Source of the DNA: Wolbachia pipientis
GTDB lineage: Bacteria > Pseudomonadota > Alphaproteobacteria > Rickettsiales > Anaplasmataceae
Direction of reading: 5' to 3'
NCBI RefSeq assembly: GCF_030373985.1
Contig: NZ_JAUCRB010000003.1
Coordinates: 124,001 to 188,000, forward strand
Length of the DNA: 64,000 nt
Of the stretch, positions 18,421-28,633 are shown in pieces; position 1 is the stretch's first letter; the number at the start of each line of letters is the position of its first letter. The notes below the pieces were generated by a model that was given only the letters and a program-made list of their open reading frames with translations, made no database searches and was not told where the DNA came from. Both the position numbers and the translations under genes were made by a program.

Positions 18421-18882
18421 CTAAAAATTATTCTTAGACAATCTATTTTTTTCACGATCCCACTCTCTCTGTTTTATAGTTGCCCTCTTATCGTAAAGTT
18501 TTTTTCCTTTTACAATGGCAATTTTAGTTTTTGCTAATCCTTTGTCATTAAAATAAATTGAAAGTGGCACAACAGTTATCCCAGCAGTTTTGATATGACC
18601 AATTAATTTATTTACCTCTTTTTTATGCAGAAGTAATTTACGCTCCCTTTTTGGCTTATGATTTTTTAGGTTTGCAGCTTTATATTCTGAAATATGCATG
18701 TTGTGTAGCCATATTTCACAATTTTTTTCAATAACGTAAGCATCAGAAATATTTGCTTTTCTTTCCCTCAGTGATTTAACCTCACTGCTTAATAGGACTA
18801 TACCTGCTTCAAATTCTTCTAAGATGAAATATTCGAACCTTGCTTTTCTATTTTCTGCAACAACTTCCATATTTAAAGTCAT
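18421..18882 (-). CDS. smpB: SsrA-binding protein SmpB
   Basis: This 153-residue basic RNA-binding protein partners tmRNA in rescuing stalled ribosomes. Recognisable segments are [38 protein letters not shown] and the basic C-terminal tail [18 protein letters not shown]. Length is normal. The gene starts an smpB-lgt operon. tmRNA itself is not in this window. Confidence 0.95.
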   Translation of the reverse strand: MTLNMEVVAENRKARFEYFILEEFEAGIVLLSSEVKSLRERKANISDAYVIEKNCEIWLHNMHISEYKAANLKNHKPKRERKLLLHKKEVNKLIGHIKTAGITVVPLSIYFNDKGLAKTKIAIVKGKKLYDKRATIKQREWDREKNRLSKNNF

Positions 18883-19049
18883 TCCTTCGAGCTTTAGTAT
18901 ACTACAGGATTTTTAACTTTTGCAGCAATGTTAAAAAATAGTGTTGTAGAACTCAAAAAAACTTCATGGATTAATGCTCTAATTGATATTTATACGTTGT
19001 TAACATAATTAATTTATAAAAGCAACAATGTTGTAATGGAAGAAATGTT

Positions 19050-20255
19050 ATGGGAATGAAAAATACTAAAGATACTAGTGAAAAACATGTACCTTATAAG
19101 TCAGTATGTAAAGAGAGTTGGTTTGCAAAGGGAAAAAGAAAAAAGTTTTTCGACATATTGAAGAAAATAAAAAATCCTTTTAATCGACCCAAGAAATATG
19201 ATTCAGCAAGTGATGATAAGAGTGAGTCAACAGATTAAGAAAGGGTTCTGAAGCTAGTGAAAGAAATAGTAGAAGGGAAAAGTATTGCCAATGCATTAAA
19301 AGAATCTAGTGACAACGCAAAGAAGATTTTAACAGCTATGATATCCTCCAATTGTTCAGGAATATATCAGGAGCTTGCACTAATGCACTTTGTCATATAT
19401 CATAAAAATGATAAGCTGTCGATGATCTTTTAAAAGATGCTAAAGAACAAGGACTTTTAACGGAAGTGATTAGTAATAAAATGACAATAAAACATTCAGA
19501 TGACTGGTAGAAACTTACATTCCACTTAATTGTGCCAAAAGATGCGAAAATGGTAATGCTCAAGATAAAATTTTGATAGTGGCTAGGGAAGAAAATATTA
19601 CGTTAGATATCCTTGATGCAAAACCAACCGTAGGACAACAAATCATTCCCACTGTTATAACAGAAGCTGCTACAAATACTGAGCTGCTACAACTAATAAC
19701 CCAGCTTCGTACGAAAACGATAAAAATGGCCTCGTTAAAATAACTATAGAACATAAAGGCATTTCGACCACTTCTGTAATTAATAATACCGAAGCTACTT
19801 ATACACAAGTCGGCGTAAAACTGTGTAAAAATTTTAATAAAAAAGTGAAGATCTTGATAATGCCAAGATTAATAACGAAAAAGTGAAAAAGATAGTATAA
19901 TTGCTTCAACAGAAACTTCTACGCAAGAACTAAGTGCTTTTAACAGTACAGATAAAGGCAATACTCTGCATTCTATTGAAACAAAACGACACTCCTATAG
20001 TGCACCTAGAAAAGAACATGCTGTAAACGAAAAGGAAAGGTCATTAACAAAAGTGTTGCAACAAAGACAGGCGATCATGGTTGGTGGTGCTGGTACAGAG
20101 TTGTTTGTAAGTAGTGCTGCACTTATGCCTCGAAAATGCATGTCATAGAGGTGATTGGGGGAATTGTTGGATCTGCTTGCATGAGTTTTACGTTATATAA
20201 CATGATAAAGCCTGGTACAAAACTTAAGGAGGTAGAGGGTATAAAACATTTCTAG
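19050..20255 (+). pseudogene. Broken hypothetical gene with C-terminal membrane segments
   Basis: The frame opens at ATG 19050 with a basic peptide (KKFFDILKKIKNPFNRPKK). It meets TAA at 19236-19238 and continues in frame (LVKEIVEGKSIANALKESS) to TAA at 19431-19433. Protein-like sequence resumes in a shifted frame (DDLLKDAKEQGLLTEVI), with further interruptions. Near 20060-20255 there are two hydrophobic segments (GGAGTELFVSSAALM and VIGGIVGSACMSFTLYNM). It is a decayed gene of about 400 codons encoding a charged protein with a membrane-associated C terminus. The family is not recognised. Confidence 0.6.
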
Positions 20256-20288
20256 GAGTCACCAATTATCACTTCATCAACATGGGTA

Positions 20289-20888
20289 TTACTCTTCTTT
20301 TCTATTATCTTCAGGCTTTTCTTGATCAGTTATTTCTTCGCCAATCTCTTTTATTTTTAGTATCAACGACTCTGGTACATACATATCAATTATGTTTTCT
20401 ACTGTCGCAAACAAAGCCTGATAAGAGTGTGAATTTATTATCCAATTAGGTAGTACGTCTTCTACTTCTATTTTAGACTGTTTTTCTTTTTTGTCATATG
20501 CTGTGTAGCAATATAAGTGCACAGCAAAGAATAGTGCATAAGAAAGTAATATTCCTCTAAGCGCTCCGATAAAGATTCCAGTGACTTTATCCATTAATCC
20601 TAATCTTATGGATGCTAATATGAACATTAGCCAGTTATTTATTATCATAAATATAAGGTTGAGTATAATAAACACGGAAATTGTAGAAAGTATGTTCTGC
20701 GTAACTTTAGAGTCGAAATATTTACTATAATTTATAGTGAAGAAATCATAATGATTAGCTGTTAGAAAAACTGACAAAAACAGAAACATTAGAGCGCATA
20801 GTTCTTTTATAAAGCCTCTAGTTACTGAAATTATTATGCATAAAACAATAATAAAGATAATTAGACAATCAAAAAGCATATTGTACAT
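20289..20888 (-). CDS. CvpA family inner-membrane protein
   Basis: This 199-residue protein has four hydrophobic helices in the first 150 residues and a charged C-terminal tail. The layout matches CvpA (colicin V production protein) homologues. The loop and helix LMDKVTGIFIGALRGILLSYALFF carry the DxxxGxxxGxxRG pattern of that family. The molecular role is not settled, and homologues are linked to envelope integrity. It follows ribE on the same strand after 46 bp. Confidence 0.8.
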   Translation of the reverse strand: MYNMLFDCLIIFIIVLCIIISVTRGFIKELCALMFLFLSVFLTANHYDFFTINYSKYFDSKVTQNILSTISVFIILNLIFMIINNWLMFILASIRLGLMDKVTGIFIGALRGILLSYALFFAVHLYCYTAYDKKEKQSKIEVEDVLPNWIINSHSYQALFATVENIIDMYVPESLILKIKEIGEEITDQEKPEDNRKEE

Positions 20889-20934
20889 TTATGATTTTCA
20901 AGATATAATAGTTACAAATAACAAAATTGTAAAA

Positions 20935-21531
20935 CTAATTGTATTTATACTGCATCAGCTGGTCTAAATAACGAATAATCATGTCAACTTCTAAATTCAA
21001 GTTATCGTTCACTTTGTTATATTGAAAAGTTGTATTTTCCCATGTGTAAGGAATGACATTCACTGTAAATTCTTGGTCAGTGACTGAATTTACTGTAAGG
21101 GAAACTCCGTCTAGCGTCACAGATCCTTTTCTTGCAACAAATTTAATTAATTCTTTTGGGCACGATAGTTTAATTTCATGAGAACTCAAATTTTGATTGA
21201 TTGCTAAGATTTGTACTGTCTTATCCACATGACCTTGAACCAAGTGGCCATCGATCCTATAACTCAGTCTCATCGCTTGTTCTAGGTTTATTTTTTTTCC
21301 TATACCCCACGCATTCAAGTTAGAAACTCTCATAGTTTCTTGAGACACTTGAACTGTGAATATACCATTGATTATGTTAACAACAGTTAAACACACACCA
21401 GAGCAGGCTATTGAATCTCCATCATGTATGGGGGATAAATTTTGTGCCTTGATATGGAAGATTTGATCAGAGTTGGAGTGAGTGGTAATATCAATCACAG
21501 TTCCGACATCTGTAATAATCCCTTTAAACAT
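20935..21531 (-). CDS. ribE: Riboflavin synthase alpha subunit
   Basis: This 198-residue enzyme dismutates two 6,7-dimethyl-8-ribityllumazine molecules into riboflavin. The N terminus MFKGIITDVGTV is diagnostic. The two tandem lumazine-binding domains are visible: GDSIACSGVCLTV in the first and KGSVTLDGVSLTVNSV in the second. Wolbachia riboflavin supply has been discussed as a benefit to hosts, so it is worth noting that this gene is intact while neighbours on both sides are decaying. Confidence 0.95.
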   Translation of the reverse strand: MFKGIITDVGTVIDITTHSNSDQIFHIKAQNLSPIHDGDSIACSGVCLTVVNIINGIFTVQVSQETMRVSNLNAWGIGKKINLEQAMRLSYRIDGHLVQGHVDKTVQILAINQNLSSHEIKLSCPKELIKFVARKGSVTLDGVSLTVNSVTDQEFTVNVIPYTWENTTFQYNKVNDNLNLEVDMIIRYLDQLMQYKYN

Positions 21532-21598
21532 ATAGTAAAAATAAATAATTTTACCACGAAAAATCTTTTAAAACAGCTTATTCCCATTTTTAGTAAGT

Positions 21599-22986
21599 TT
21601 AATTGCAAGAAGGAAACTTGTTTTCACCTACCTGTTCAGTAGATTTTAACGAATGTTCAGAGTATATAAAGTGAGCCAAACCCAAAACACATAATGCAAT
21701 TAATATTGGTAGCCCTATGTTCAATGTTAACCCAATACTTTCACTTCCTTCTGGTGGCACTAACCCCTTTAAAACTGACGCTTTTCCTAACGGTAAATGC
21801 CATAGGCAGAGTATTGATATAGAAGCTGCTAACAAAAATAGACAAAAGTAAGTCTCTTTTGAGGAAAATACGTCTTTTAATAATGACTTGAGAGAAGCAT
21901 TAGTAGCTGGTGGAGCTTTATTTGTCACTGATGAGGGATTTGTGTTTTTATTTTGTAAGGGATTTCTACTTTCATGAGAAATGCTTTCAGGTTGTGGAAA
22001 AGATTGTTATGTACGAATACCTGAAACTAATTTAAGTAATTGCTCTTTTTCTCTACATACTTGCCCTTGCAAATATTCTCTTGGAAAAGAAGACTTGACA
22101 GCTGGCTGTGGTATTTCCAGTATTTCTAATACTTTTGATATCTCATGTGAGTCTAGTACTTCATGTAATTGCTTGCCTTGAAAATAAACAATACTAAATA
22201 AAGAATTGAAAGCATCAAGAAAAGTTTCTGGATCTTGATTTTTATATTCACTCATCACTTCAACAAATATTTTATCAAGTTTCTTTCCTTTATGCTCACC
22301 CCGATTATCTATTATAGCTACTCTGACATAATTTTGAACTTGTTTTATGATAAATTGTCTTTCTTCTTCTGATAGTTCCTTGGTCTGCTTTTTTGATTTT
22401 TTTCTATTAGCTTTAAAATACTCTGTGTGCAGTCTGGTTGCACCCATTTCTTGATCTTTTTTTGCACATTCTTGATCTGAGGTACTGAATGACAAGTCAA
22501 AGGCATTTGTTGAAAAAAGAGCTGTATTTTACTGAAAAAGTTTGGTGGGCGGAAAAAAAACTAGGCCAAGAAGCATTTTTATGCATTGCAGCAACTGCTA
22601 TTGAAACTTGTTTTCTTTTACTTGCTACATTATAGTCAAACGAACTTGACACAACTTGTTTGTTTTGCGCTTTTTCTTGCTGAACTGCACTTTGTCTTTT
22701 TTTGTCTTCACTTTCAGTTCCTTCTACTTGTAGCGTATCTAGACTTTGCTCCTCATTTTCAGTTCTTTCTGCATATTTTAGCTTCTCATTCAAAAGCGAC
22801 TCAGTTTAGGTGCAAGCTATACAAGTTGATGTTGTTAACTTCTGTTTGTAGCATTATCGTTATTCCTTGAAGGAGGATTTCAATTGGAGCGTTACTTATG
22901 GATTCTTCTACAGTTTTATAATTATTAGCTTTACAGTGGTTATTATGTAATTCGCTGCTTTCTTTCGGTACTTTTATGTTAACCAT
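21599..22986 (-). pseudogene. Broken hypothetical gene, charged/coiled protein with membrane tail
   Basis: Four minus-strand segments are pieces of one gene. 22986-22801 (MVNIKVPKESSELHNNH...) shifts frame near 22800 into 22793-22497. That shifts again near 22497 into a frame ending at TAA 22009-22007. The same frame reads straight on through 26 codons into 21928-21599. The product would be about 450 residues: a charged, Glu/Lys/Gln-rich region, a helical part (ERQFIIKQVQNYVRVAI), and two transmembrane helices near the C terminus. The architecture resembles the broken gene at 19050-20255. The family is not recognised. Confidence 0.65.
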
Positions 22987-23410
22987 GAAACTTTCTTCTT
23001 GAAAAAGGTGGATCTTAAAAAACCAACCAAATGTTTCGCTTGAGGTAATATTGTATCAGAAATATCTTCACCTGTTAATGTCAAAAGTTTTAGCTTAAAT
23101 GAAAATACTTGTATATCATTTGTAACTCTTTTTGGGCGAATGGTACTGAGTTACACTATTTCATTAGAAAATACTTTACTTATGTCTTTAGACCTCTTTT
23201 CTTAGAGAACCTGGGTGAGTTCTCCACTGTATACTTTCTCTTAGCTTTAACGTTACTACTTTGCACAGTTGATAAGGTGAGTTTCTTAATATAAAGTTAA
23301 ATAAAAGATATAATTAGTTAATAAATTAATGTTAGAGATAGACAGTCTTTCAGATTGTTGATGCTATGTAAGATTTCACTATAATGAAAGTTTAAACTAG
23401 CATTTCTAAG
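22987..23410. other. Intergenic region, no gene supported
   Basis: This 424-bp stretch separates a decayed gene from pheS. A 61-codon plus-strand frame (23109-23294) exists but has no recognisable features, so I treat it as chance. The pheS promoter must lie at the right end. Confidence 0.4.
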
Positions 23411-24454
23411 ATGAGTAAAGAGCTACTAAGGGAAATACCTTCACTTGAGAATAAAGCAGTTTCCGAAATTGAGAGTGCCTCATCTTTGCAAGATTTAGAA
23501 AAAGTCAGGTTGTCATACTTGGGAAAAAAGGGGGTAATTAAAGCTTATTTTGACAACTTAAAAAAAATAGAAGATGTAGAAAAAAAGCGTGATTTAGGTG
23601 CAGTTGTCAACGTTTTACGTAAGAAGTTAGATCAGCTTATAACGGATAAGGAAAATATACTAAAAGCCGAAGAAGTGAACTTAAAATTGCAAAACGAAGC
23701 GGTTGATATCACGTTGCCTGTCAGGCCAGAAAAAATTGGCAAGGTCCATCCATTGAGTAAGGTTATGAATGAAGTAAAGCTCATTTTTGCGCATATGGGT
23801 TTCAAAGCGGTTGATGGTCCTGACATTGAAGATGAGTTTCATGTGTTTGATGCACTAAATACTCCAATTCATCATCCTGCACGAGAAGAGCAAGATACCT
23901 TCTACTTAAAAAATAAAATAAACGATAAAAGAATGTTGCTACGCACTCATACCTCATCTATACAGATTAGAACTATGGAAAAAGCGAAAACTTTCCCAAT
24001 TAAAATAGTAGCTGCCGGTAGGGTATACAGAAATGACTTTGATGCAACTCACACTCCTATGTTTCACCAGATAGAGGGATTATATGTCAATGAAAATGTA
24101 AATATGGGCCAGTTAAAATTTACTATTCATCACTTCCTTAGTAAGTTTTTTGGAGATAAGGGGTTAAAGGTACGTTTTCGTAATAGTTTTTTCCCTTTTA
24201 CTGAGCCTTCTGCAGAAGTGGATATAAGTTACAAAAATAGTAGATGGATTGAAGTACTTGGATGCGGTATGGTGCATCCAAACGTCTTTCAAAGTGTTGG
24301 CATAGACCATACTAAATACAATGGTTTTGCGTTCGGAATCGGCATAGAAAGGCTTGCTATGCTAAAATACCAAATTAGTGACCTAAGAAGCTTTTATGAC
24401 AACAAAATCAGCTGGCTTAACCACTATGGTTTCCATTTTTCATCTTTAAGATAA
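23411..24454 (+). CDS. pheS: Phenylalanyl-tRNA synthetase alpha subunit
   Basis: This 347-residue catalytic subunit of the class II tetrameric enzyme charges tRNA(Phe). It has an N-terminal coiled coil (residues 1-90), motif 2 in GRVYRNDFDATHTPMFHQIE, the aminoacylation core segment FRNSFFPFTEPSAEVDI, and motif 3 in GFAFGIGIERLAML. Length is normal. pheT is not adjacent. The next gene, glmU, begins with GTG immediately after the TAA, so the two are translationally coupled. Confidence 0.97.
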   Translation: MSKELLREIPSLENKAVSEIESASSLQDLEKVRLSYLGKKGVIKAYFDNLKKIEDVEKKRDLGAVVNVLRKKLDQLITDKENILKAEEVNLKLQNEAVDITLPVRPEKIGKVHPLSKVMNEVKLIFAHMGFKAVDGPDIEDEFHVFDALNTPIHHPAREEQDTFYLKNKINDKRMLLRTHTSSIQIRTMEKAKTFPIKIVAAGRVYRNDFDATHTPMFHQIEGLYVNENVNMGQLKFTIHHFLSKFFGDKGLKVRFRNSFFPFTEPSAEVDISYKNSRWIEVLGCGMVHPNVFQSVGIDHTKYNGFAFGIGIERLAMLKYQISDLRSFYDNKISWLNHYGFHFSSLR

Positions 24455-25693
24455 GTGAAAAATAAAGCTTACACATTTATTATACTTGCTGCTGGGCATG
24501 GCAAGCGAATGAATTCGGGCTTACCTAAAGTTTTGCACAAAATAGGCAATTTTTCCATGCTTCAGCATGTCATTTACAATGCGAAACAGCTAAATCCTGA
24601 CAATATAGCTGTTGTAGTTGATTTGCCTTTGATAGAAAGGCTGGAGTGCTTTGAGGATATACAATTAATTACACAGGAATCAACGCTTGGTACAGGAGAT
24701 GCGGTCAAAACTGCGGTGAGAAACCTGAAAGAGTTGCCAGATACGGACATAGTTGTTGTGCAGTATGGAGATACTCCACTTATAAAAAGCAGCACAATAA
24801 ATAAAATGGTTAGTTGCTTAGAAGGCAAGGCTTTAGTTTGTCTTGGTTTTCAGACTAGCAATAAGGAATATGGTAGGTTAATTATTGAAGATGGTTCCTT
24901 AAGAGAAATCATAGAGGCACAAAATGGTGAAAATAGTGATAAAGAATTTCTTGCTAATGCTGGAATAATGGTTGCTTATGCAAAGAATTTACGCGAATTA
25001 GTGGGAAAAATAGAGTGTAATAAGTTAATTCACGAATATTATTTAACTGACATAGTCTCCATTGCAGTGAAGAGTAATTTAAATGTTGGCTACGTTATTA
25101 CTGAAGAAGAAGAGGCAATTGGTATAAATAATAGAAATGACCTTGCAAAAGCTGAGTTTTACTTTCAAGAAAACAAAAGAAAATTTTTTACCAATATTGG
25201 AGTAACGCTTGCTGCTCCAGAAACTGTTTTTTTCTCCCTTGATACACAAATTGGTGTAGATTCAACTATTTATCCATATGTTTTTTTTGGTCCTGGAGTA
25301 AAGATAGGATCTGGTGCTAGAGTTGGTCCATTTACCAAATGTGAAGATACAACTATTGGTGATAGTGCAGTTGTGGGAAACTTTGTTGAAGTAAAAGCAA
25401 GTTATATAGGTATGGATACTAAAATAAAGCACTTAAGTTATATTGGAAATACTAAAGTAGGGCTGGAAAGTAATATAGGTGCAGGTACTGTTGTTTGCAA
25501 TTACGACGGAAAGAGGAAACATAAAACAAATATAGGGAGCAATTGTTTTGTTGGCGCCAATAGCTCATTGATTGCGCCGCTTAATGTTCATGATGACTCT
25601 GTAATTGCAGCAGGTAGCGTTATAGTGGAAGATGTACCAGAAAGAAGTCTTGCGATAGCAAGAGAAAGACAAGTGATTAAGAAAATAAAGTAG
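24455..25693 (+). CDS. glmU: Bifunctional GlmU (uridyltransferase / acetyltransferase)
   Basis: This 412-residue enzyme acetylates glucosamine-1-phosphate and couples it to UTP, giving UDP-GlcNAc for peptidoglycan-type precursors. The N-terminal domain starts with ILAAGHGKRMNSGLPKVLH (nucleotide loop) and includes QYGDTPLI. The C-terminal left-handed beta-helix (about residues 255-400) has hexapeptide repeats and the GAGTVVCNYDGKRKHKT active-site segment. It is about 40 residues shorter than E. coli GlmU, through a compact N-terminal domain and a trimmed tail. The start is GTG at 24455, directly after pheS. Confidence 0.94.
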   Translation: MKNKAYTFIILAAGHGKRMNSGLPKVLHKIGNFSMLQHVIYNAKQLNPDNIAVVVDLPLIERLECFEDIQLITQESTLGTGDAVKTAVRNLKELPDTDIVVVQYGDTPLIKSSTINKMVSCLEGKALVCLGFQTSNKEYGRLIIEDGSLREIIEAQNGENSDKEFLANAGIMVAYAKNLRELVGKIECNKLIHEYYLTDIVSIAVKSNLNVGYVITEEEEAIGINNRNDLAKAEFYFQENKRKFFTNIGVTLAAPETVFFSLDTQIGVDSTIYPYVFFGPGVKIGSGARVGPFTKCEDTTIGDSAVVGNFVEVKASYIGMDTKIKHLSYIGNTKVGLESNIGAGTVVCNYDGKRKHKTNIGSNCFVGANSSLIAPLNVHDDSVIAAGSVIVEDVPERSLAIARERQVIKKIK

Positions 25694-25825
25694 TCCTCTC
25701 TACATTAAAGTCACAAAACATTGCGATTTGAAAGCAATTCCAGCCAGGAAGCGGCATCCAAGTAGCTAACTGGCATTAAGATTTTTTTACCCATAGAAAC
25801 GGAGCTAAAAGCTGAATGAGAAAAT

Positions 25826-26100
25826 TATTTGACAAATTTCGTCAGCCTCATTGTCTTCGCATCAAGGGTATTTCTGACTCAAAACTTGTTTTTAAACTGC
25901 AGGTTCAATGACAAAATTCAGTAAAAAGCTCAGGTATTTTTTGGCGGATTACATCAAATTATTGGGGTTGCATGTCTTTTAAATTTTTTCTAAATTCAGC
26001 CAAATCGCGCTTAAATTAAGCGTCAGCAAATTATTACAGCGCCAATTTAAAGTATTAGATGGTCAAAATTCGCTACTCGTGGTTTCTTTGCCTTTTTTCT
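25826..26100. repeat. Dispersed repeat, copy B
   Basis: This sequence closely matches the cores at 6805-7075 and 50698-50975, including AATGACAAAATTCAGTAAAAA, a GGCGGATTAC block, TTCAGCCAAATCGCGCTTAA and CAGCGCCAATTTAA. It is non-coding. No inverted ends like those at 16981/17599 can be seen around this copy, so it may be a truncated fragment. Confidence 0.7.
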
Positions 26101-26447
26101 CCATTTAGTAAATTTCATAATATTTATATTAGCTGCAGTTTGAGAGTCCAAGAGAGGTATCACGCGTGACACTGGTTCACTTTCTGATGATGTCATTTCA
26201 GTATCAGCTACTTGGATGACGTTGTTTACTATAGCTAAGACGTCATACCGCTGCGGCACTAACGAGTAATGGTATGACGATTTTTTTAATCGTCAGTAAG
26301 CCTAAGTCAGTTTAGCTAAATGTAACATCGTACCATGTTACAATATCCATACACTTGACACTGGGACCCAGTGTGATTTAATTAACCAAGTGAACAAATT
26401 ATGTAGTGAAACTGGATACCAGTTTGCATTAAACCGAAAAGGAAAAT
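26101..26447. other. Spacer upstream of fumC with a palindrome
   Basis: This non-coding region has decayed repeat sequence and, at 26358-26374, the palindrome ACACTGGG-A-CCCAGTGT with 8-bp perfect arms. It lies about 75 bp before the fumC ATG. It may be a remnant of the Wolbachia-type palindromic elements or a regulatory site. A 70-codon minus-strand frame at 26047-26259 is repeat-derived and not taken as a gene. Confidence 0.5.
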
Positions 26448-27839
26448 ATGGATAAAAAAACTAGAATAGAGACAGACAGTTTAGGAGAAGTAAAAGTACC
26501 AAACGAACATTATTGGGGGGCACAAACGCAACGTTCTTTGGAAAATTTCAAAATTGGCACGGAAAAAATGCCAGAACCTATGATTGAAGCATTGGCAATA
26601 GTGAAACTTGCAGCAGCACGTGTGAATATGAGGCATGGTGATATAGATGAAAAAGTGGGTAATGCGATCTGCACAGCCGCACAGGAGGTAATAGATGGTA
26701 AATTCAATGACGAATTTCCGCTCGTTGTGTGGCAAACTGGGTCTGGAACTCAAACTAACATGAACATGAATGAAGTGATCAGTAATCGTGCAATAGAAAT
26801 TTTGGGCGGCAATTTGGGCAGTAAATCTCCAGTGCACCCAAACGATAATGTGAATTGTGGTCAGTCATCAAATGACACTTTTCCAACAGCAATGCATATA
26901 GCAGCAGCAAAATGGATAAATCATTCTCTCATTCCAAATCTTGAAGTGCTATATAATGCCTTGAATGATAAGGTTAGGGAATTTAAAAATATAATAAAAG
27001 CAGGACGTACTCATTTGCAAGATGCAACGCCTCTAACACTTGGACAGGAGTTTTCTGGCTATGCAGTTCAGATTAAAAAAGGAATAGAGAGAATAAAATT
27101 AACTCTAGGCAATGTGTATGAGCTTGCACAAGGTGGCACTGCAGTCGGTACAGGGTTGAACACTAAACAAGGCTTTGCCGAGAATTTTGCTAAAGAAGTG
27201 GTAGAAATCACCAATCTTCCGTTTACCTCAGCGAAAAATAAATTTGAAGCATTAGCAGCAAATGATGCTTTAGTTGAATTGAGTGGTGCACTCAATACAG
27301 TAGCAGTTAGTTTGATGAAAATTGCAAACGATATAAGGTTACTTGGTTCTGGCCCGAAGTGCGGAATTGGAGAAATAACATTACCAGAAAATGAGCCCGG
27401 CTCTTCAATTATGCCAGGTAAGGTAAACCCAACTCAGTGTGAGGCGTTAACTATGGTGTGCGCTCAAGTTATGGGAAATCATGTTGCTGTGACTATCAGT
27501 GGTTCAAATGGTCATTTTGAATTGAATGTGTTTAAGCCAGTAATAATTTACAATGTTTTACAGTCTATAAAACTTTTGGCTGACGCAAGTTTAAATTTTA
27601 CAGAAAAATGTGTTATCGGTATTAAGGCAAATGAAAAGAGAATAAAAGATCTACTGAATCAGTCATTAATGTTGGTAACTATATTAAATAAGCATATAGG
27701 GTATGACAATGCAGCAAAAATAGCGAAACTTGCTTATAAAGAGAATATTACTCTAAAAGAAGCGGCAGTGAAGCTTGAGCTACTTACTGAGAAAGAGTTT
27801 GAAGAAATAGTAAAACCAGAAGAAATGGTGAATTTATGA
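26448..27839 (+). CDS. fumC: Fumarate hydratase class II
   Basis: This 463-residue homotetrameric TCA-cycle enzyme interconverts fumarate and malate. Signatures in order are [58 protein letters not shown] and the superfamily signature [15 protein letters not shown] (about residues 317-331). Length is normal. It is oxygen-stable and iron-free, unlike class I. Its last bases overlap by 6 bp the convergent gene on the minus strand. Confidence 0.97.
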   Translation: MDKKTRIETDSLGEVKVPNEHYWGAQTQRSLENFKIGTEKMPEPMIEALAIVKLAAARVNMRHGDIDEKVGNAICTAAQEVIDGKFNDEFPLVVWQTGSGTQTNMNMNEVISNRAIEILGGNLGSKSPVHPNDNVNCGQSSNDTFPTAMHIAAAKWINHSLIPNLEVLYNALNDKVREFKNIIKAGRTHLQDATPLTLGQEFSGYAVQIKKGIERIKLTLGNVYELAQGGTAVGTGLNTKQGFAENFAKEVVEITNLPFTSAKNKFEALAANDALVELSGALNTVAVSLMKIANDIRLLGSGPKCGIGEITLPENEPGSSIMPGKVNPTQCEALTMVCAQVMGNHVAVTISGSNGHFELNVFKPVIIYNVLQSIKLLADASLNFTEKCVIGIKANEKRIKDLLNQSLMLVTILNKHIGYDNAAKIAKLAYKENITLKEAAVKLELLTEKEFEEIVKPEEMVNL

Positions 27840-28124
27840 ATCTTTAGTTTTATTATTGGTGCTTAAAGCAGCTTCCCTTATCTCTTTTATCCTCTTATCT
27901 GCTAGTATTTTCAATTTTTCACCGTATCTGTAATAATTTTGCTTTATAGTACACAGCTCATCCGCTAAGTTATGATCCAATTTAGGGTAATATTCGTAAT
28001 CACAGTTTTTTTCTATACCCTCAGCGCTTACAGGCGATGTTAAAAGTGGAAATAGAATTAATAGTAAAGTTAGCAGGATCCTTGTACAAATATTGTTTGA
28101 GCGGCAGCACGTCCTAGGTGTCAT
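27834..28124 (-). CDS. Small exported hypothetical protein
   Basis: A signal-peptide-like hydrophobic run ([20 protein letters not shown], cleavage after A-x-A-like SPVSA) is followed by a short mature part with [21 protein letters not shown] chose ATG 28124 because it puts the hydrophobic run 13 residues from the start. The open frame could also start at 28208. The chosen ATG lies inside the left arm of a palindrome (28120-28148), so the present start codon may be element-derived. It is the last gene of a fdx-DUF2125-ccmH operon. Function is unknown. It could be a small periplasmic protein, but this is inference. Confidence 0.6.
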   Translation of the reverse strand: MTPRTCCRSNNICTRILLTLLLILFPLLTSPVSAEGIEKNCDYEYYPKLDHNLADELCTIKQNYYRYGEKLKILADKRIKEIREAALSTNNKTKDS

Positions 28125-28148
28125 TCCAACGTTATGTGCTGGAATGAC
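28120..28148. repeat. Palindromic element, ATTCCA/TGGAAT type
   Basis: GTCATTCCA (28120-28128) and TGGAATGAC (28140-28148) are perfect 9-bp inverted arms around an 11-nt loop. The same arm core occurs in murD (30894-30917) and hscA (55806-55828). Confidence 0.8.
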
Positions 28149-28243
28149 AAGAAAGGAGAACTGGGATGATAAGGGATGGTATAAGAAATTTCGTAAGAAG
28201 CTTTTCATGTTGAATATTTAATCTCAATTGCGTTATAAATCTA

Positions 28244-28633
28244 TTAATAACAGAAGATATGAGTGTATTTTCGTATCAGAAAACATCCTATCAGCAGAAC
28301 TGCTAGTGGAATAACCCATAAAATGTAAGTGCTAGATTTTACAGGTGGGATGATTATGATTGAGTTGCCGTAAGAATTTTTTAACTCTGAAATTATTTGT
28401 TCATCAGTATATCCATCACCGATTTTTTTACGAATTGCCTTGCGCATATCATATGCAATTTGGGATTCGGATTCAGATAATGACTCGCCAGAACATATTG
28501 GGCACTTTATTATTTCAAATAAATTAGTTGCTCGCTTTTCCATACTTTTGTCTCTGAGCTTATCATCCAAAGTAAAAGCTTTTATGCTTGAGTGGAATAT
28601 TAATATGAAAAGTAAACTAATTACTGTTTTCAT
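28244..28633 (-). CDS. ccmH: Cytochrome c-type biogenesis protein CcmH
   Basis: This 129-residue membrane-anchored thiol oxidoreductase keeps apocytochrome c cysteines reduced for haem attachment. It has a signal peptide (about residues 1-20), the CxxC-type pair C44/C47 (IIKCPICSGESLSESES), a three-helix domain with SYGNSIIIIPPVKSSTYILW, and a C-terminal transmembrane helix. Length is right for the short CcmH/CcmL form. Its 5' end overlaps the upstream gene by 17 bp, so it is cotranscribed with it. Other ccm genes are not in the window. Confidence 0.92.
   Translation of the reverse strand: MKTVISLLFILIFHSSIKAFTLDDKLRDKSMEKRATNLFEIIKCPICSGESLSESESQIAYDMRKAIRKKIGDGYTDEQIISELKNSYGNSIIIIPPVKSSTYILWVIPLAVLLIGCFLIRKYTHIFCY

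Noticed and set aside
23109-23294. 61-codon plus-strand frame before pheS
   Set aside because: No family signature, no ribosome binding site and no coding-like neighbour. Likely chance in AT-rich DNA.
26047-26259. 70-codon minus-strand frame
   Set aside because: Its 3' part runs into the dispersed repeat and the rest is worn palindrome-type sequence. No protein features.
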